Source: Adlercreutzia mucosicola DSM 19490
Lineage (GTDB): Bacteria > Actinomycetota > Coriobacteriia > Coriobacteriales > Eggerthellaceae
Length of the DNA: 64,000 nucleotides
Assembly: GCF_000422625.1 (NCBI RefSeq)
Contig: NZ_KE383895.1
Coordinates: forward strand, 4,810-68,809
Direction: 5' to 3'
Within the stretch, counting starts at the first letter, position 1. Each line of letters starts with the position of its first letter. Shown here piece after piece: positions 49,386-58,142 of this stretch. Both the position numbers and the translations under genes were made by a program. Under the pieces are notes generated by a model that saw only the letters and a program-made list of their open reading frames with translations, made no database searches and was not told where the DNA came from.

Positions 49386-51217
49386 GCCTCAAGCCCCCTT
49401 CCGGTTAGCGCACCTATGCCGTACACGTCGCATCGCAGGCAGCGGTGGCACTCCTGAGCCGCCTCCTCATCAGTCATCGGGACCTCCACGCCCTCGAAAT
49501 CGTGCTTGCGCTCGCACGCCGGGCGCTCGGCTACCTGCACGCGGCCGTAAGCCGTCCGATCATTGGGATGCGCCGGCGGCACGGTGGCACCGCAGTCCAG
49601 TTCGTGGTGGAACCCAAGCTCGTGATCGATGTTGGCCGCAGCCGTCTTGCCTGCGGCGATAGCCATGATGACGGTCTTGGGGCCCCACTGGCAGTCGCCA
49701 CCCACGAAGACGCCTTCCTGCCCCATGGCGCGCAGATACTGGTCAGCCACGAAGTAAGTGCGATCGGCCTCCATGCCGTACTCCTCGAAGGGGGCACTCT
49801 CGATGGCCTGGCCCACGGCAACAAGCACGATGTCGGCCTCAAGCCGCAGCTCCGGCTTGTCAGCAGCCACCGGCGCAGGACGTCCGCGCTTCACCGCGCC
49901 GATGCGCTGGGGCTGGCACACAAGCGCCGTAGCCTGCCCATCGGCACCCACTTCGATGCGCTCGGGCGCCTGCAGGCACATCATCTCAACGCCCTCGGCA
50001 ATGGCGCTTTCCACCTCGGCGGGCAGTGCCGTCATGTCCTCCAGGCGGCGACGGTAAGCCACCGTCACCGACTCTGCGCCCAAGCGCACACTCGTGCGGG
50101 CGCAGTCCATGGCCACGTTACCGCCACCGATAACGACCACCTTCTTTCCGGTGAAGTCCGGATGCTCGCCGTCGCCAATCATACCGAGCAGATCGACAGC
50201 GCTCATCACGCCCTCGGCATCAGCACCTTCCAGCGCCAGGGTCTTGCCGCCCTGGGCGCCGATGGCCACGTACACAGCGTCGTACCAACCAGTCAGCTTC
50301 GCCATCTCGGCCGCGTCAACGGCGCACTCGGTCTTCACCTCGATGGACCCAGCGCCCAGAATGGCACGGATGTCCTCGTCCAAGCGCTCGCGAGGGAAAC
50401 GGTAGGCGGGAATGCCGTAGCGCATCATGCCGCCGAGCTTCTTGCGCGCCTCGTACACCACCACCTCGTGACCCATCAGAGCTAGGAAGTAGGCGCAGGT
50501 GAGACCAGAGGGACCGGCACCCACCACGGCAACGCGCTTGCCCGTCGCCGGCAGCGGCTGCGGGGTTTCCACCGTATCGGCCGCCACCGTATCCACGATA
50601 TACTTCTTGATGCCACGAATGTTCAGCGACGCATCCACCATAGCGCGGCGACAGCGCTCCTCGCACGGATGCTCACACACCAGGGCGCAGGCCGTCGGGA
50701 ACGGGTTGTCCTTGCGAATCATCTTCACGGCCTCAGCCGTGCGGCCCTCCTCGGCCAGCGCGATATAGGCCGGTACGTTCACGTGAGCCGGGCACTGGGT
50801 GACGCAGGGCACCGTCTGACGCGTACCGGACGCGCACTCCCCCGCCTCAACATGGCTGGCGAACTCGTCGGCGAAGGCATCGAGACCGGCCAGCACCATC
50901 TGACCCGCCTGCCAGCCCACAGCGCAATCGGCCGTGTCGCGCAGCAGCGTGGCCTTAGCACGAATCGCGTCGACCGTCGCCTTGGTGGCACGGAACTCCG
51001 CCACGTCGCGCAGCAGCGCCACAATTTTCGGCATACCCTGAGCGCACGGCGTGCACTTGCCGCACGTCTGCACCATGCTCGCTTGCAACTGTCCCAGCAC
51101 CATCCCCACCGGGCACTGCCCTGGCGGCATGGCTTCGACGCGACGCGCGAACGCCTCGACGAACTCTCCCATCCGCCCGTCGGCTCGCGCCGCGGGTTCT
51201 ACCGTTAAACGCCCCAT
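49379..51217 (-). CDS. NAD(P)-binding flavoprotein diaphorase partner of the hydrogenase (GltD/NfnB-like)
   Basis: The protein has 612 residues from the ATG at 51217. Residues 1-120 resemble the NuoF-type FeS region (MVQTCGKCTPCAQGM). Then comes a GltD-like module: two [4Fe-4S] sites (CVTQCPAHVNVP; CEHPCEERCRR), an FAD fold (KRVAVVGAGPSGLTCAYFLA) and an NAD(P) fold (KKVVVIGGGNVAMDCART). The C-terminus has an extra Cys motif (CHRCLRCDVYG). It would pass electrons between NAD(P)H and HydA. The NuoF-like start fused to a GltD module differs from the classic HydB. Confidence 0.88.
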   Translation of the reverse strand: MGRLTVEPAARADGRMGEFVEAFARRVEAMPPGQCPVGMVLGQLQASMVQTCGKCTPCAQGMPKIVALLRDVAEFRATKATVDAIRAKATLLRDTADCAVGWQAGQMVLAGLDAFADEFASHVEAGECASGTRQTVPCVTQCPAHVNVPAYIALAEEGRTAEAVKMIRKDNPFPTACALVCEHPCEERCRRAMVDASLNIRGIKKYIVDTVAADTVETPQPLPATGKRVAVVGAGPSGLTCAYFLALMGHEVVVYEARKKLGGMMRYGIPAYRFPRERLDEDIRAILGAGSIEVKTECAVDAAEMAKLTGWYDAVYVAIGAQGGKTLALEGADAEGVMSAVDLLGMIGDGEHPDFTGKKVVVIGGGNVAMDCARTSVRLGAESVTVAYRRRLEDMTALPAEVESAIAEGVEMMCLQAPERIEVGADGQATALVCQPQRIGAVKRGRPAPVAADKPELRLEADIVLVAVGQAIESAPFEEYGMEADRTYFVADQYLRAMGQEGVFVGGDCQWGPKTVIMAIAAGKTAAANIDHELGFHHELDCGATVPPAHPNDRTAYGRVQVAERPACERKHDFEGVEVPMTDEEAAQECHRCLRCDVYGIGALTGRGLEAW

Positions 51218-51428
51218 AGTTCTCTCTTTCCTGTTGAGGATCAACTGATACAAGGTAACGCGCGCCGTATTTCCAATTGGCAACATACGCCCTGCACGAC
51301 ACCTCTCAGCGGTCGGCGACACCTCACCCACGTTCGCGCTCTAGGAAAATCGTCGAGTCCGCACCATCACCGCTCACGGCGAATCAGTCTTTCATACTCT
51401 TGGTTTACAAACGACGACCAGACACTTC

Positions 51429-51740
51429 CTAGCCGAAACGATACTGCACGCCCATCATAGGAGCCGGATTGTTCCAGCGTGCCACGATGGTGTCCTCACA
51501 GCAAATGCGGCACGTGCCGCATTCCAAGCAGCCCGCGTAGTCGAAGCTCTTGCGACCATCGGGCCCTATCTTGTACAGAGCCGCAGGGCACACCTTCACC
51601 AACTTCAGGAACTCGGCTTCGTCAAGCGCGTCCACATCCTCAGCCGTGAACCCGATATGCGAGCCGCCCTCATCTACGTTGTACTTGTTTGCGCCGATCA
51701 GCTCGTCAACGCTGACCGTTATCTCGGGCACGGTACTCAT
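51429..51740 (-). CDS. fixX: FixX-like ferredoxin
   Basis: The protein has 103 residues. Its start overlaps the fixC stop by 4 bp. Cluster ligands are CPAALYK and CLECGTCRICCED in the usual FixX order. It works with FixC as the electron-accepting arm of an ETF-linked oxidoreductase. It is the last gene of the equol-type unit; a 211-bp gap follows before the hydrogenase genes. Confidence 0.93.
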   Translation of the reverse strand: MSTVPEITVSVDELIGANKYNVDEGGSHIGFTAEDVDALDEAEFLKLVKVCPAALYKIGPDGRKSFDYAGCLECGTCRICCEDTIVARWNNPAPMMGVQYRFG

Positions 51741-53050
51741 AGGGCCTTCAGCGCTCCTCTCACTTCCTTGGCCAGGCTCAGCAAACCGCGCTGCTTCACC
51801 ACCGGCAGCAAGCGCTTGACAAGATGCTGCTGCGGCATGCCGTCCACAACGAACAGGGCGTTGAACACATCGGCCACCATGGTGGGATACTCCGTGAACA
51901 TGCGATCCCACTTCTCCATCGTCTGAGGCCAGGCGCGGAAGGTTTTCAGATCCTTCACCACGAAGCTGTTTTCCAGCATCGTGCGGTAGGGAATCAATGC
52001 CGAAGCGCTCACGTTGCCCTCGTCGATGGCGGCGCAGGCAGCCTCAGCAGCGAACTGACCCGATGCCACGGCCAGATCCATGCCGCGCACCTGATAGCCC
52101 AAGTTCATACAGAGCATGGCCGCATCGCCTACCACCAGGCAGCCATCATGCACGAGCGGCGGAATCATGTCGTAGCCACCCTCGGACACCATGTGCCCCG
52201 AATGCTCCGTCATCGTGGCATCGCGGATAATGGGAGCCACAGCCGGATGACGCTTGAAGTCGTCCATGGCCTGATAGATAGTGGTGTTGCTCAGCGACAA
52301 CTCCTCGATGGTGGCCACCAACCCCAGGCTAATGGACGTCTTGTTTGTATACAGAAAACCACCGCCCACCGTACCGTGGGTGCAGTCGCCCACGAACAGC
52401 ATGGCCGCGCCTTCGCCCTCGGGCGTAAGGAAGCGATCCTCGATGGCGCGCGGAGACAGCTCGAACACCTCTTTGATGCCCACCGCCATCTCGCTGCGCT
52501 TCGGGCGCGGCGCACCCAGGCAGCGCTCGGCCAGCAGGGAGTTCACGCCCTCGGCCAAAATCACCACCTGCGCGGTAATCTCGTCGTCTCCGGCCTTGAT
52601 GCCGATAACGGCGCCCGCGTCATCCTTCACCAAATCTTCCACGCCGATGCCGGCGATGATCTCGCAGCCAGCCTTCTCGCACAGCTGGGCCAGCCACGCA
52701 TCGAAGGGAGCGCGCAGAACACTGTAGCTGTCACTACCCGCCTCGCCCAGCTCCTTGCTGGTGAAATCGATGGTCATGTTACTGGTGGGATCCATCAGGG
52801 CAATGCGCTCATGGGTGATCTTGCGCTCGAAGGGGATGTTGTCCCATTCGACGTCGCCATCGGCGTACTTGTCAAAAACCTTACGCAGCGAGTGAGCGTA
52901 AATGCGGCCGCCGGTCATGTTCTTCGACCCAGCCGACTCGCCGCGCTCCACGATGAGCACGCTCTTGCCCTGCTTGGCTGCCACGTAGGCCGCAATGGCG
53001 CCGGCACAGCCGCAGCCCACGACGATGATATCGAAATCGCGCTCTTCCAC
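51737..53050 (-). CDS. fixC: FixC-like ETF:quinone-type oxidoreductase
   Basis: The protein has 437 residues from a GTG at 53050, preceded by AAGGAGG. The FAD fold opens the protein (FDIIVVGCGCAGAIAAYVAA) and a second contact is VVGDAAMLCMNLGYQVRGMD. The GSKNMTGGRIY segment is typical of FixC. With FixX it should exchange electrons with the EtfAB pair encoded in the same unit. A terminator hairpin separates it from the reductase gene upstream. Confidence 0.94.
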   Translation of the reverse strand: MEERDFDIIVVGCGCAGAIAAYVAAKQGKSVLIVERGESAGSKNMTGGRIYAHSLRKVFDKYADGDVEWDNIPFERKITHERIALMDPTSNMTIDFTSKELGEAGSDSYSVLRAPFDAWLAQLCEKAGCEIIAGIGVEDLVKDDAGAVIGIKAGDDEITAQVVILAEGVNSLLAERCLGAPRPKRSEMAVGIKEVFELSPRAIEDRFLTPEGEGAAMLFVGDCTHGTVGGGFLYTNKTSISLGLVATIEELSLSNTTIYQAMDDFKRHPAVAPIIRDATMTEHSGHMVSEGGYDMIPPLVHDGCLVVGDAAMLCMNLGYQVRGMDLAVASGQFAAEAACAAIDEGNVSASALIPYRTMLENSFVVKDLKTFRAWPQTMEKWDRMFTEYPTMVADVFNALFVVDGMPQQHLVKRLLPVVKQRGLLSLAKEVRGALKAL

Positions 53051-53080
53051 GCAGCACCTCCTTCGGTGATCGTTCTTCCA

Positions 53081-53113
53081 GAAGGGGTGCCCCAAATATG
53101 CGGGCACCCCTTC
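53081..53113 (-). terminator. Hairpin between daidzein reductase and fixC genes
   Basis: GAAGGGGTGCCC (53081-53092) pairs with GGGCACCCCTTC (53102-53113). It lacks a long T-run, so partial read-through into fixC is likely. Confidence 0.6.
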
Positions 53114-53120
53114 TGCTTGC

Positions 53121-55049
53121 TTACAGGTTGATGGCCGTCTTGTAGCCCTCGTGCACGGCGTCCATCACCAGACGCGGGGCCTTGGCGTCGCCGATCACGT
53201 AGGTGTCCACATCGGCAATCTGCTCGATGTCGTCGCGCATCTGGCTGGTGGGCAGGAAGCCGGGCGACACCACCACGGCATCCACATCCATCATCTCCAG
53301 ACCATTCATCGTGGAGAACACCGGCTTGCCGTCCTTCACCTCAACCAGGTTGGCGCGGGTCTTCGTCTTCACGCCGGCCATGGCCAGACGTGTCATGTAG
53401 GCGATGCCCATCACGCCGGGCACAAAGAAGTTGTCCTGGCGCGTGGTGATGGTGACGTCCTTGCCGAAGTCTTCGGCCAGAATGAGAGCCGCCTCGGCAC
53501 CCACGATGCCGCCGCCCACAACGACCACCTTGTCGGCATCCAGCTGACACCCCTGCTTCATCAGATCCATGGCGTAAATCACGTTGTCGGAATCCAAACC
53601 AGGCAGGTTCAACTCGCGCACCTTGCCGCCCGTGGCAACGATTACAGCGTCGAAGTCGCCCGTAGCGATGGTCTCCGGCGTGGCATTCTCCTCAACCAGC
53701 TTGACGTTGGACTTGGCGATCTGGCGCTGGTAGTACTTGCCCAGAAGACCCAGGTCCTCCTTGTACACCGGCACCGAGGCCTCCTTCAGCACGCCGCCCA
53801 CCTCGCGGCCCTCGAACAGGGTCACGTCGTGACCGCACTCGGCAGCGGTCAGAGCCGCAGTGCTGCCCGCAGGGCCAGCACCGATAATGGCTACCTTCTT
53901 CGGACGATCGGTCTTCGGGAAGTACTCGCGATCGAACTGGTACAGCGTGGGATTAACGGCGCACTGCACCATACCGCCCGACAGCATACCGCGGTCGTGG
54001 CAACCCACACCGCAGCCGATGCAGGGGCGAATGTCGCCCGAGCGGCCCTCCTCGGCCTTCTTGGCCCAGAACGGATCGGCCAGAGCCGGCTTGCCGATGC
54101 CCACGTAGTCGCACACGCCGTCTTCCAGCAGCTGCTCGCCAATCTCGGGAGTGTAGATGCCGCCGCATAACATGACCGGAATGCTCACCGCATCCTTAAT
54201 GCGCTTGGCCATATCCACATGGTTTGCGCCGTGGGGAGACAGCAGGCCGGCAGCGTTCACTACCTCGGCATGACTGCCCCAGGTGATATTGATGACGTCG
54301 GCGCCCATACGCTCGCAGGCCTTGGCCACCTCGATGGTCTCCTCGATGGTGATGCCGCCGGGCTCGAAATCGCAACCGGACAGACGAATGGACAGCGGCA
54401 CCGAGGTCTTCTGCTTGATGTTGCGAATGACCTCCATCAGGAAGCGCATGCGATTGTGCAGCGAGCCGCCGTACATGTCGGTACGGGTGTTGTTGAGCGG
54501 CGACAGGAAGTTGGAGAGCAGCACGCCGCAAGCGGAGTGCACATCGATGATCTCAAAGCCAGCGCGCTGACCACGCTCGGCCGCATCGCCGAAGGCCTCC
54601 ACGAACTCGTGAATCTCCTCGATGGTCAACTCGCGCGGCACACCGCCACCGTTCTCGTACCAAGGCTCCCACATAACGCGCGACGACGAGATGAGATCGT
54701 CGCCTGCCACGAAGGCGGCGTCGCGGCCGGGATGCACGATCTGCAGGCCGGGCACCGCACCGTGGTGCTTCAGCGTCTTGGCCAAGATGGACATCGGGCC
54801 GATGTAGGGATCGCTGGCGATGGACAGGCCCACATGATGGAACTGGGTCACACCGGCGTTATCCATATACACGATGCCCGCGCCACCGTCGGCTGCCTCG
54901 GCATAGGCCTTCACCGTGGCCCAGCTGGGAGAACCATCGGGATTGCCCAACTCGGTGCCCATGGGCTGTCGCACGATGCGGTTCTTGATCTCGAGGCCGG
55001 CGATATAGCCGCGTTCGAACAGCTTCGGGAAATGCTGGTTCTTCTTCAT
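53121..55049 (-). CDS. dzr: Daidzein reductase (old yellow enzyme / 2,4-dienoyl-CoA reductase type)
   Basis: The protein has 642 residues. An FMN barrel (FERGYIAGLEIKNRIVRQPM; VPGLQIVHPGRD) is followed by a [4Fe-4S] site (CIGCGVGCHDRGM with a later Cys), an FAD fold (KKVAIIGAGPAGSTAALTAA) and an NAD(P) fold (KVVVVGGGIVGAEAALILAE). Length and the segment MGTELGNPDGSPSW agree with my recollection of known daidzein reductases of equol producers (about 644 residues). It would reduce daidzein to dihydrodaidzein. The neighbours (racemase, SDR, fumarate-reductase-like enzyme) match the rest of that pathway. A bile-acid BaiCD-type role is the main alternative and is less consistent with the cluster. 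Confidence 0.88.
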   Translation of the reverse strand: MKKNQHFPKLFERGYIAGLEIKNRIVRQPMGTELGNPDGSPSWATVKAYAEAADGGAGIVYMDNAGVTQFHHVGLSIASDPYIGPMSILAKTLKHHGAVPGLQIVHPGRDAAFVAGDDLISSSRVMWEPWYENGGGVPRELTIEEIHEFVEAFGDAAERGQRAGFEIIDVHSACGVLLSNFLSPLNNTRTDMYGGSLHNRMRFLMEVIRNIKQKTSVPLSIRLSGCDFEPGGITIEETIEVAKACERMGADVINITWGSHAEVVNAAGLLSPHGANHVDMAKRIKDAVSIPVMLCGGIYTPEIGEQLLEDGVCDYVGIGKPALADPFWAKKAEEGRSGDIRPCIGCGVGCHDRGMLSGGMVQCAVNPTLYQFDREYFPKTDRPKKVAIIGAGPAGSTAALTAAECGHDVTLFEGREVGGVLKEASVPVYKEDLGLLGKYYQRQIAKSNVKLVEENATPETIATGDFDAVIVATGGKVRELNLPGLDSDNVIYAMDLMKQGCQLDADKVVVVGGGIVGAEAALILAEDFGKDVTITTRQDNFFVPGVMGIAYMTRLAMAGVKTKTRANLVEVKDGKPVFSTMNGLEMMDVDAVVVSPGFLPTSQMRDDIEQIADVDTYVIGDAKAPRLVMDAVHEGYKTAINL

Positions 55050-55114
55050 TATCTCAATCCCTTCTGATTAATACGATGATAAGAGTCGATAAGATGCTCG
55101 AGAAAACCTTTAAA

Positions 55115-55594
55115 TTAGTGAGCCTCGCGAGCTGCCGCCGCAGGATCGAAGCCACTGATGGCCTTGGCGATCTTCTGGGCAAGCCACAGGAAGATGATCA
55201 CCAGCACTACCGCCGACAGAGCCACCAACGGCCACGAAGCGACAAAGCCGCCGAACACCGCTGCCCAGCCCAAAGTCGGCAGGTTGTTGATCAGCATATT
55301 GCCGAACGAAATGATCGTGCCGAAGTACACACCGAGAATCACGGAGTTGATCAGGTAGAACCCAATACCGCCGCGCAGGTTCAACTTGGCGCACAGCGCC
55401 GGCCCCCACGAAGCCACGGGAATAATATCGCCGAAGGCATAGCCGATGCAGAAACTGGCAAACCAAGCCTCGATGACAATTTCAGGCAACAGCGGAACAC
55501 CCGCCGCAGTCAACATGACCAGCGACATGCACAGGCCCAAAATGATATTCATGACGATGTTGACAACTCTTCCGAATCCAATGGGACCCTTCAT
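55115..55594 (-). CDS. Small four-helix membrane protein in the equol cluster, function unknown
   Basis: The protein has 159 residues from the ATG at about 55594, preceded by GAGGAGG. Four hydrophobic helices are visible (IVMNIILGLCMSLVMLTAAG; EAWFASFCIGYAFGDII; GFYLINSVILGVYFGTIISF; LVALSAVVLVIIFLWLAQKI). It lies between the daidzein reductase and dihydrodaidzein reductase genes on the same strand. I do not recognise a family with confidence. Transport of isoflavones or membrane anchoring of the reductases are possible roles, both inferred from position only. Confidence 0.8.
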   Translation of the reverse strand: MKGPIGFGRVVNIVMNIILGLCMSLVMLTAAGVPLLPEIVIEAWFASFCIGYAFGDIIPVASWGPALCAKLNLRGGIGFYLINSVILGVYFGTIISFGNMLINNLPTLGWAAVFGGFVASWPLVALSAVVLVIIFLWLAQKIAKAISGFDPAAAAREAH

Positions 55595-55687
55595 TTTATC
55601 CTCCTCTCGAGGAACTCCCTGAAGCTCCTCGCATTGCCTCACGAAGGCGCGCCGGCTCATTCCCCTGACCGGCGCGCCGCCGTTTCC

Positions 55688-56536
55688 TTAAGCGATTTCG
55701 CCCTGCATGCCACCGGTTACCGCACCAGCGCAGCCGCCGTCAACCGGCAGGTTGACTGCCGTAATGAAGCGGGACTCATCGGAAGCCAGGAACAAGTAGG
55801 CATAGGCGATGTCGAGCGGATCGATAGCCTGCTGGGTGGTCTGGGCTGCAATGAGACCTTGGGCCATCTCCTTGGGGATGTTGGCCATAGCTTCGGTCCA
55901 CACCAAACCGGGGGTGATGGAGTTGCAGCGGATACCGAAGGGACCGCCCTCAGCAGCAAGCTGACGGGCCAGAGCCAGGCAAGCGCCCTTGGCGGCCGCA
56001 TGGCAGGCCTGGGGGGAGTTGGAACCCTGCAGGCCCACGGTGGACGAGGTGATGATGATGGAGCCGCCGCCGGCCTCAATCAGATGAGGCCATGCGCAGT
56101 TGCACACGTTGTACACCAGATCGAGCTCGTTCTGGATGCCATAGGCCCAGATGTCGGGGGTCATCTCGCCGAAGGGGGCCATACCCGGATGCGAAGCGTT
56201 ATTGATGACGATATCAATACCGCCCATGAGCTCGGCGCAGTCGGCCACCCACTTCTTCACGGCCTCGTAGTCGGAAAGATCCACGTCGAAACCTGCGGCC
56301 TTGTAGCCCTTGGCCACCAACTCGTTGGCCACCTCGGCAGCCACGCCCTTGGAGCGGCCGGAGCCGCACACGAAGGCTCCCTGAGCGCACAGCAGCTCCT
56401 GGGTCACGCGGCCAACGCCCTTGGTGGTGCCGGTCAGCAACACGCGCTTACCTTCCAGGCGCTTGCCCAGAGACTCCTCCGGAGCGACGAGCTTACCGAA
56501 ATCGGGAGCGCCAACGAGCCTGGGGATGTTTGCCAT
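55688..56536 (-). CDS. ddr: Dihydrodaidzein reductase (short-chain dehydrogenase/reductase)
   Basis: The protein has 282 residues, the length I recall for dihydrodaidzein reductases. The cofactor motif is LLTGTTKGVG, with NNASHPG and ITSSTVG behind it. The catalytic Tyr-x3-Lys of the family is not present as such: the position reads CHAAAKG, giving His179 and Lys183. It would reduce the dihydrodaidzein ketone to tetrahydrodaidzein with NAD(P)H. GAAAGGAA precedes the ATG. It is next to the tetrahydrodaidzein reductase gene, which acts on its product. Confidence 0.87.
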   Translation of the reverse strand: MANIPRLVGAPDFGKLVAPEESLGKRLEGKRVLLTGTTKGVGRVTQELLCAQGAFVCGSGRSKGVAAEVANELVAKGYKAAGFDVDLSDYEAVKKWVADCAELMGGIDIVINNASHPGMAPFGEMTPDIWAYGIQNELDLVYNVCNCAWPHLIEAGGGSIIITSSTVGLQGSNSPQACHAAAKGACLALARQLAAEGGPFGIRCNSITPGLVWTEAMANIPKEMAQGLIAAQTTQQAIDPLDIAYAYLFLASDESRFITAVNLPVDGGCAGAVTGGMQGEIA

Positions 56537-56572
56537 GATGATTCCTTTCTCGAATCTCTTCTCTCACGAAAA

Positions 56573-56600
56573 CCGCGCGGCGCGAAATCGGCCGCGCGGC
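56573..56600 (-). terminator. GC hairpin between tdr and ddr
   Basis: CCGCGCGG (56573-56580) and CCGCGCGG (56592-56599) pair, followed on the minus strand by TTTTCG. It may tune expression of downstream genes. Confidence 0.55.
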
Positions 56601-56616
56601 CTTACGTACTAAGGGG

Positions 56617-58080
56617 TTAGGCCTGATGAGCCGCGAAATGACGGCCCGCAATGCGGCCCGAGGTGTGAGCAAAGCCGTTAGCCGCGCCCGGCACCTCCAT
56701 GTTGTAGGAGTCGCCGTACAGGCCCGTAGCGTCCAGACCCACAGCATACAGACCGGGGATGGGCTCGTAGTTCTTGTCGACTACCTGCATATTGCCGTTG
56801 ATGCGAATACCACCGGCGGAGCCCATAGTGCCCGTGGCGAGGGCCACGGCGTAGAACGGCGGGGTGGAAAGCGGACGCAGGTACTTCTCCTGCTTGAAGA
56901 ATTCCTTGTCGTCACCCGTAGCGCAGGCCTCGTTGTAGGCGGCCACAGTAGCGGCGAAGTTCTCCGGAGATACGCCGATCTTCTCGGCCAGCTCTTCGGG
57001 GGTGTTGGCCGCGAAAGCCACGCCGTCGGCCACATCCTGGTCGAGTTCCATACGCAGGCGATCAAGCGGGCGACCGAACGTAACGAACTCGCCGATGGAA
57101 ATCTCAGATCCGCTCTCAACGAGGCGGTCGATGTTGGCCTGGTCAAGCACCGACCACACAATGCCGTCAGGCTGCTTGCCGTACAGCGGGCCGATATCGC
57201 CGATGTTCTCAGCGGTGCCCTCGTTGGCGAAACGGCGGCCGGTCTTGTTGATCCAGATGGCACCCGGCTGCACGCCGGCGGCGCCGATGTGGGAGTCCAT
57301 GGCCTTGTCGCGGGCGCCGGCCGCCAGAATGGGACAGGTGACGATGTTGGTGTCGTCGGCACCGGCAGACAGAGCCATCTGAAGGCCGTCGCCCATATTC
57401 TGCAGCGGCGTGAGGGTATTCATGTTGTAAGCACTGGGCGCGAACCAGGAATACTTCGCAATGAGCTCGGGGTTGGAGCCCATGCCACCCGTGGCCAGAA
57501 CCACGGCCTTGCCGCCCACGCGCAGAGGCTCGCCCTCGGACTCGGCGACCACACCCACAACCTTGCCGTCCTCGATGATAAGCTCGGTGGCCGGAGTCTC
57601 GGTGAAGATGTCCACACCGGCATGCTCCACAGCCGACAACAGCAGCTCCTGCACGCGAGCGCCCAGACCGTCGGGCAGATGGAAGGTCCACACCTCGTTG
57701 GGGTCATCATAGGCGGCAATGGTCACCGTCTTGTACTCCACACCCAGGTCCTTGAGGAAGTCAATGGTATCAGCGGAGTTGTCCACGAAGGCGCGCACCA
57801 CGTCGAAGTTTGCGCGATAGTGGCTGTACGAGTTGAACTTGTCGTAGCCCTCCTGCTTAGTGGGGAAATGACGGTCGGGATGGGCCGGCTTCCCCAGCTT
57901 CTTCTGCTCGCTCGACTCGAAGGCGGCAGTGCCCTCGGCGAACATGGACAGGCCGCCCGTCTCGGGCATCTTCTCGAGGATGACCACGCTCTTGCCAGCG
58001 CGCGCCGCCTCGAGGGCCGCGGACTTCCCCGAAGCTCCGCCGCCGATGACGACCAGGTCGTACTCAGTATCGAACGCCAT
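56617..58080 (-). CDS. tdr: Tetrahydrodaidzein reductase (FAD-dependent, fumarate reductase type)
   Basis: The protein has 487 residues from the ATG at 58080, preceded by GAAGGAG; this equals the length I recall for known tetrahydrodaidzein reductases. Unlike the other flavin reductases in the window it has no Tat signal, so it is cytoplasmic. The FAD fold is EYDLVVIGGGASGKSAALEA, with MPETGGLSMFAEGTAA and PIPGLYAVGLDATGLYGDSY later. It would convert tetrahydrodaidzein to (S)-equol by a reductive loss of the hydroxyl group. The etfA gene is directly upstream, suggesting ETF as electron donor. Confidence 0.88.
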   Translation of the reverse strand: MAFDTEYDLVVIGGGASGKSAALEAARAGKSVVILEKMPETGGLSMFAEGTAAFESSEQKKLGKPAHPDRHFPTKQEGYDKFNSYSHYRANFDVVRAFVDNSADTIDFLKDLGVEYKTVTIAAYDDPNEVWTFHLPDGLGARVQELLLSAVEHAGVDIFTETPATELIIEDGKVVGVVAESEGEPLRVGGKAVVLATGGMGSNPELIAKYSWFAPSAYNMNTLTPLQNMGDGLQMALSAGADDTNIVTCPILAAGARDKAMDSHIGAAGVQPGAIWINKTGRRFANEGTAENIGDIGPLYGKQPDGIVWSVLDQANIDRLVESGSEISIGEFVTFGRPLDRLRMELDQDVADGVAFAANTPEELAEKIGVSPENFAATVAAYNEACATGDDKEFFKQEKYLRPLSTPPFYAVALATGTMGSAGGIRINGNMQVVDKNYEPIPGLYAVGLDATGLYGDSYNMEVPGAANGFAHTSGRIAGRHFAAHQA

Positions 58081-58142
58081 GCTCTTCTCCTTCTCTTTTC
58101 TTATGTGCCGACATCTCCGCATGAGATGCCGTACTACCTGAT

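Noticed and set aside
53121-58080. Bile-acid 7-dehydroxylation (bai) cluster
   Set aside because: The old-yellow-enzyme and SDR families occur in bai operons too, but there is no CoA ligase, CoA transferase or BaiE-like dehydratase, while the racemase and the 487-residue flavin reductase fit the equol pathway.
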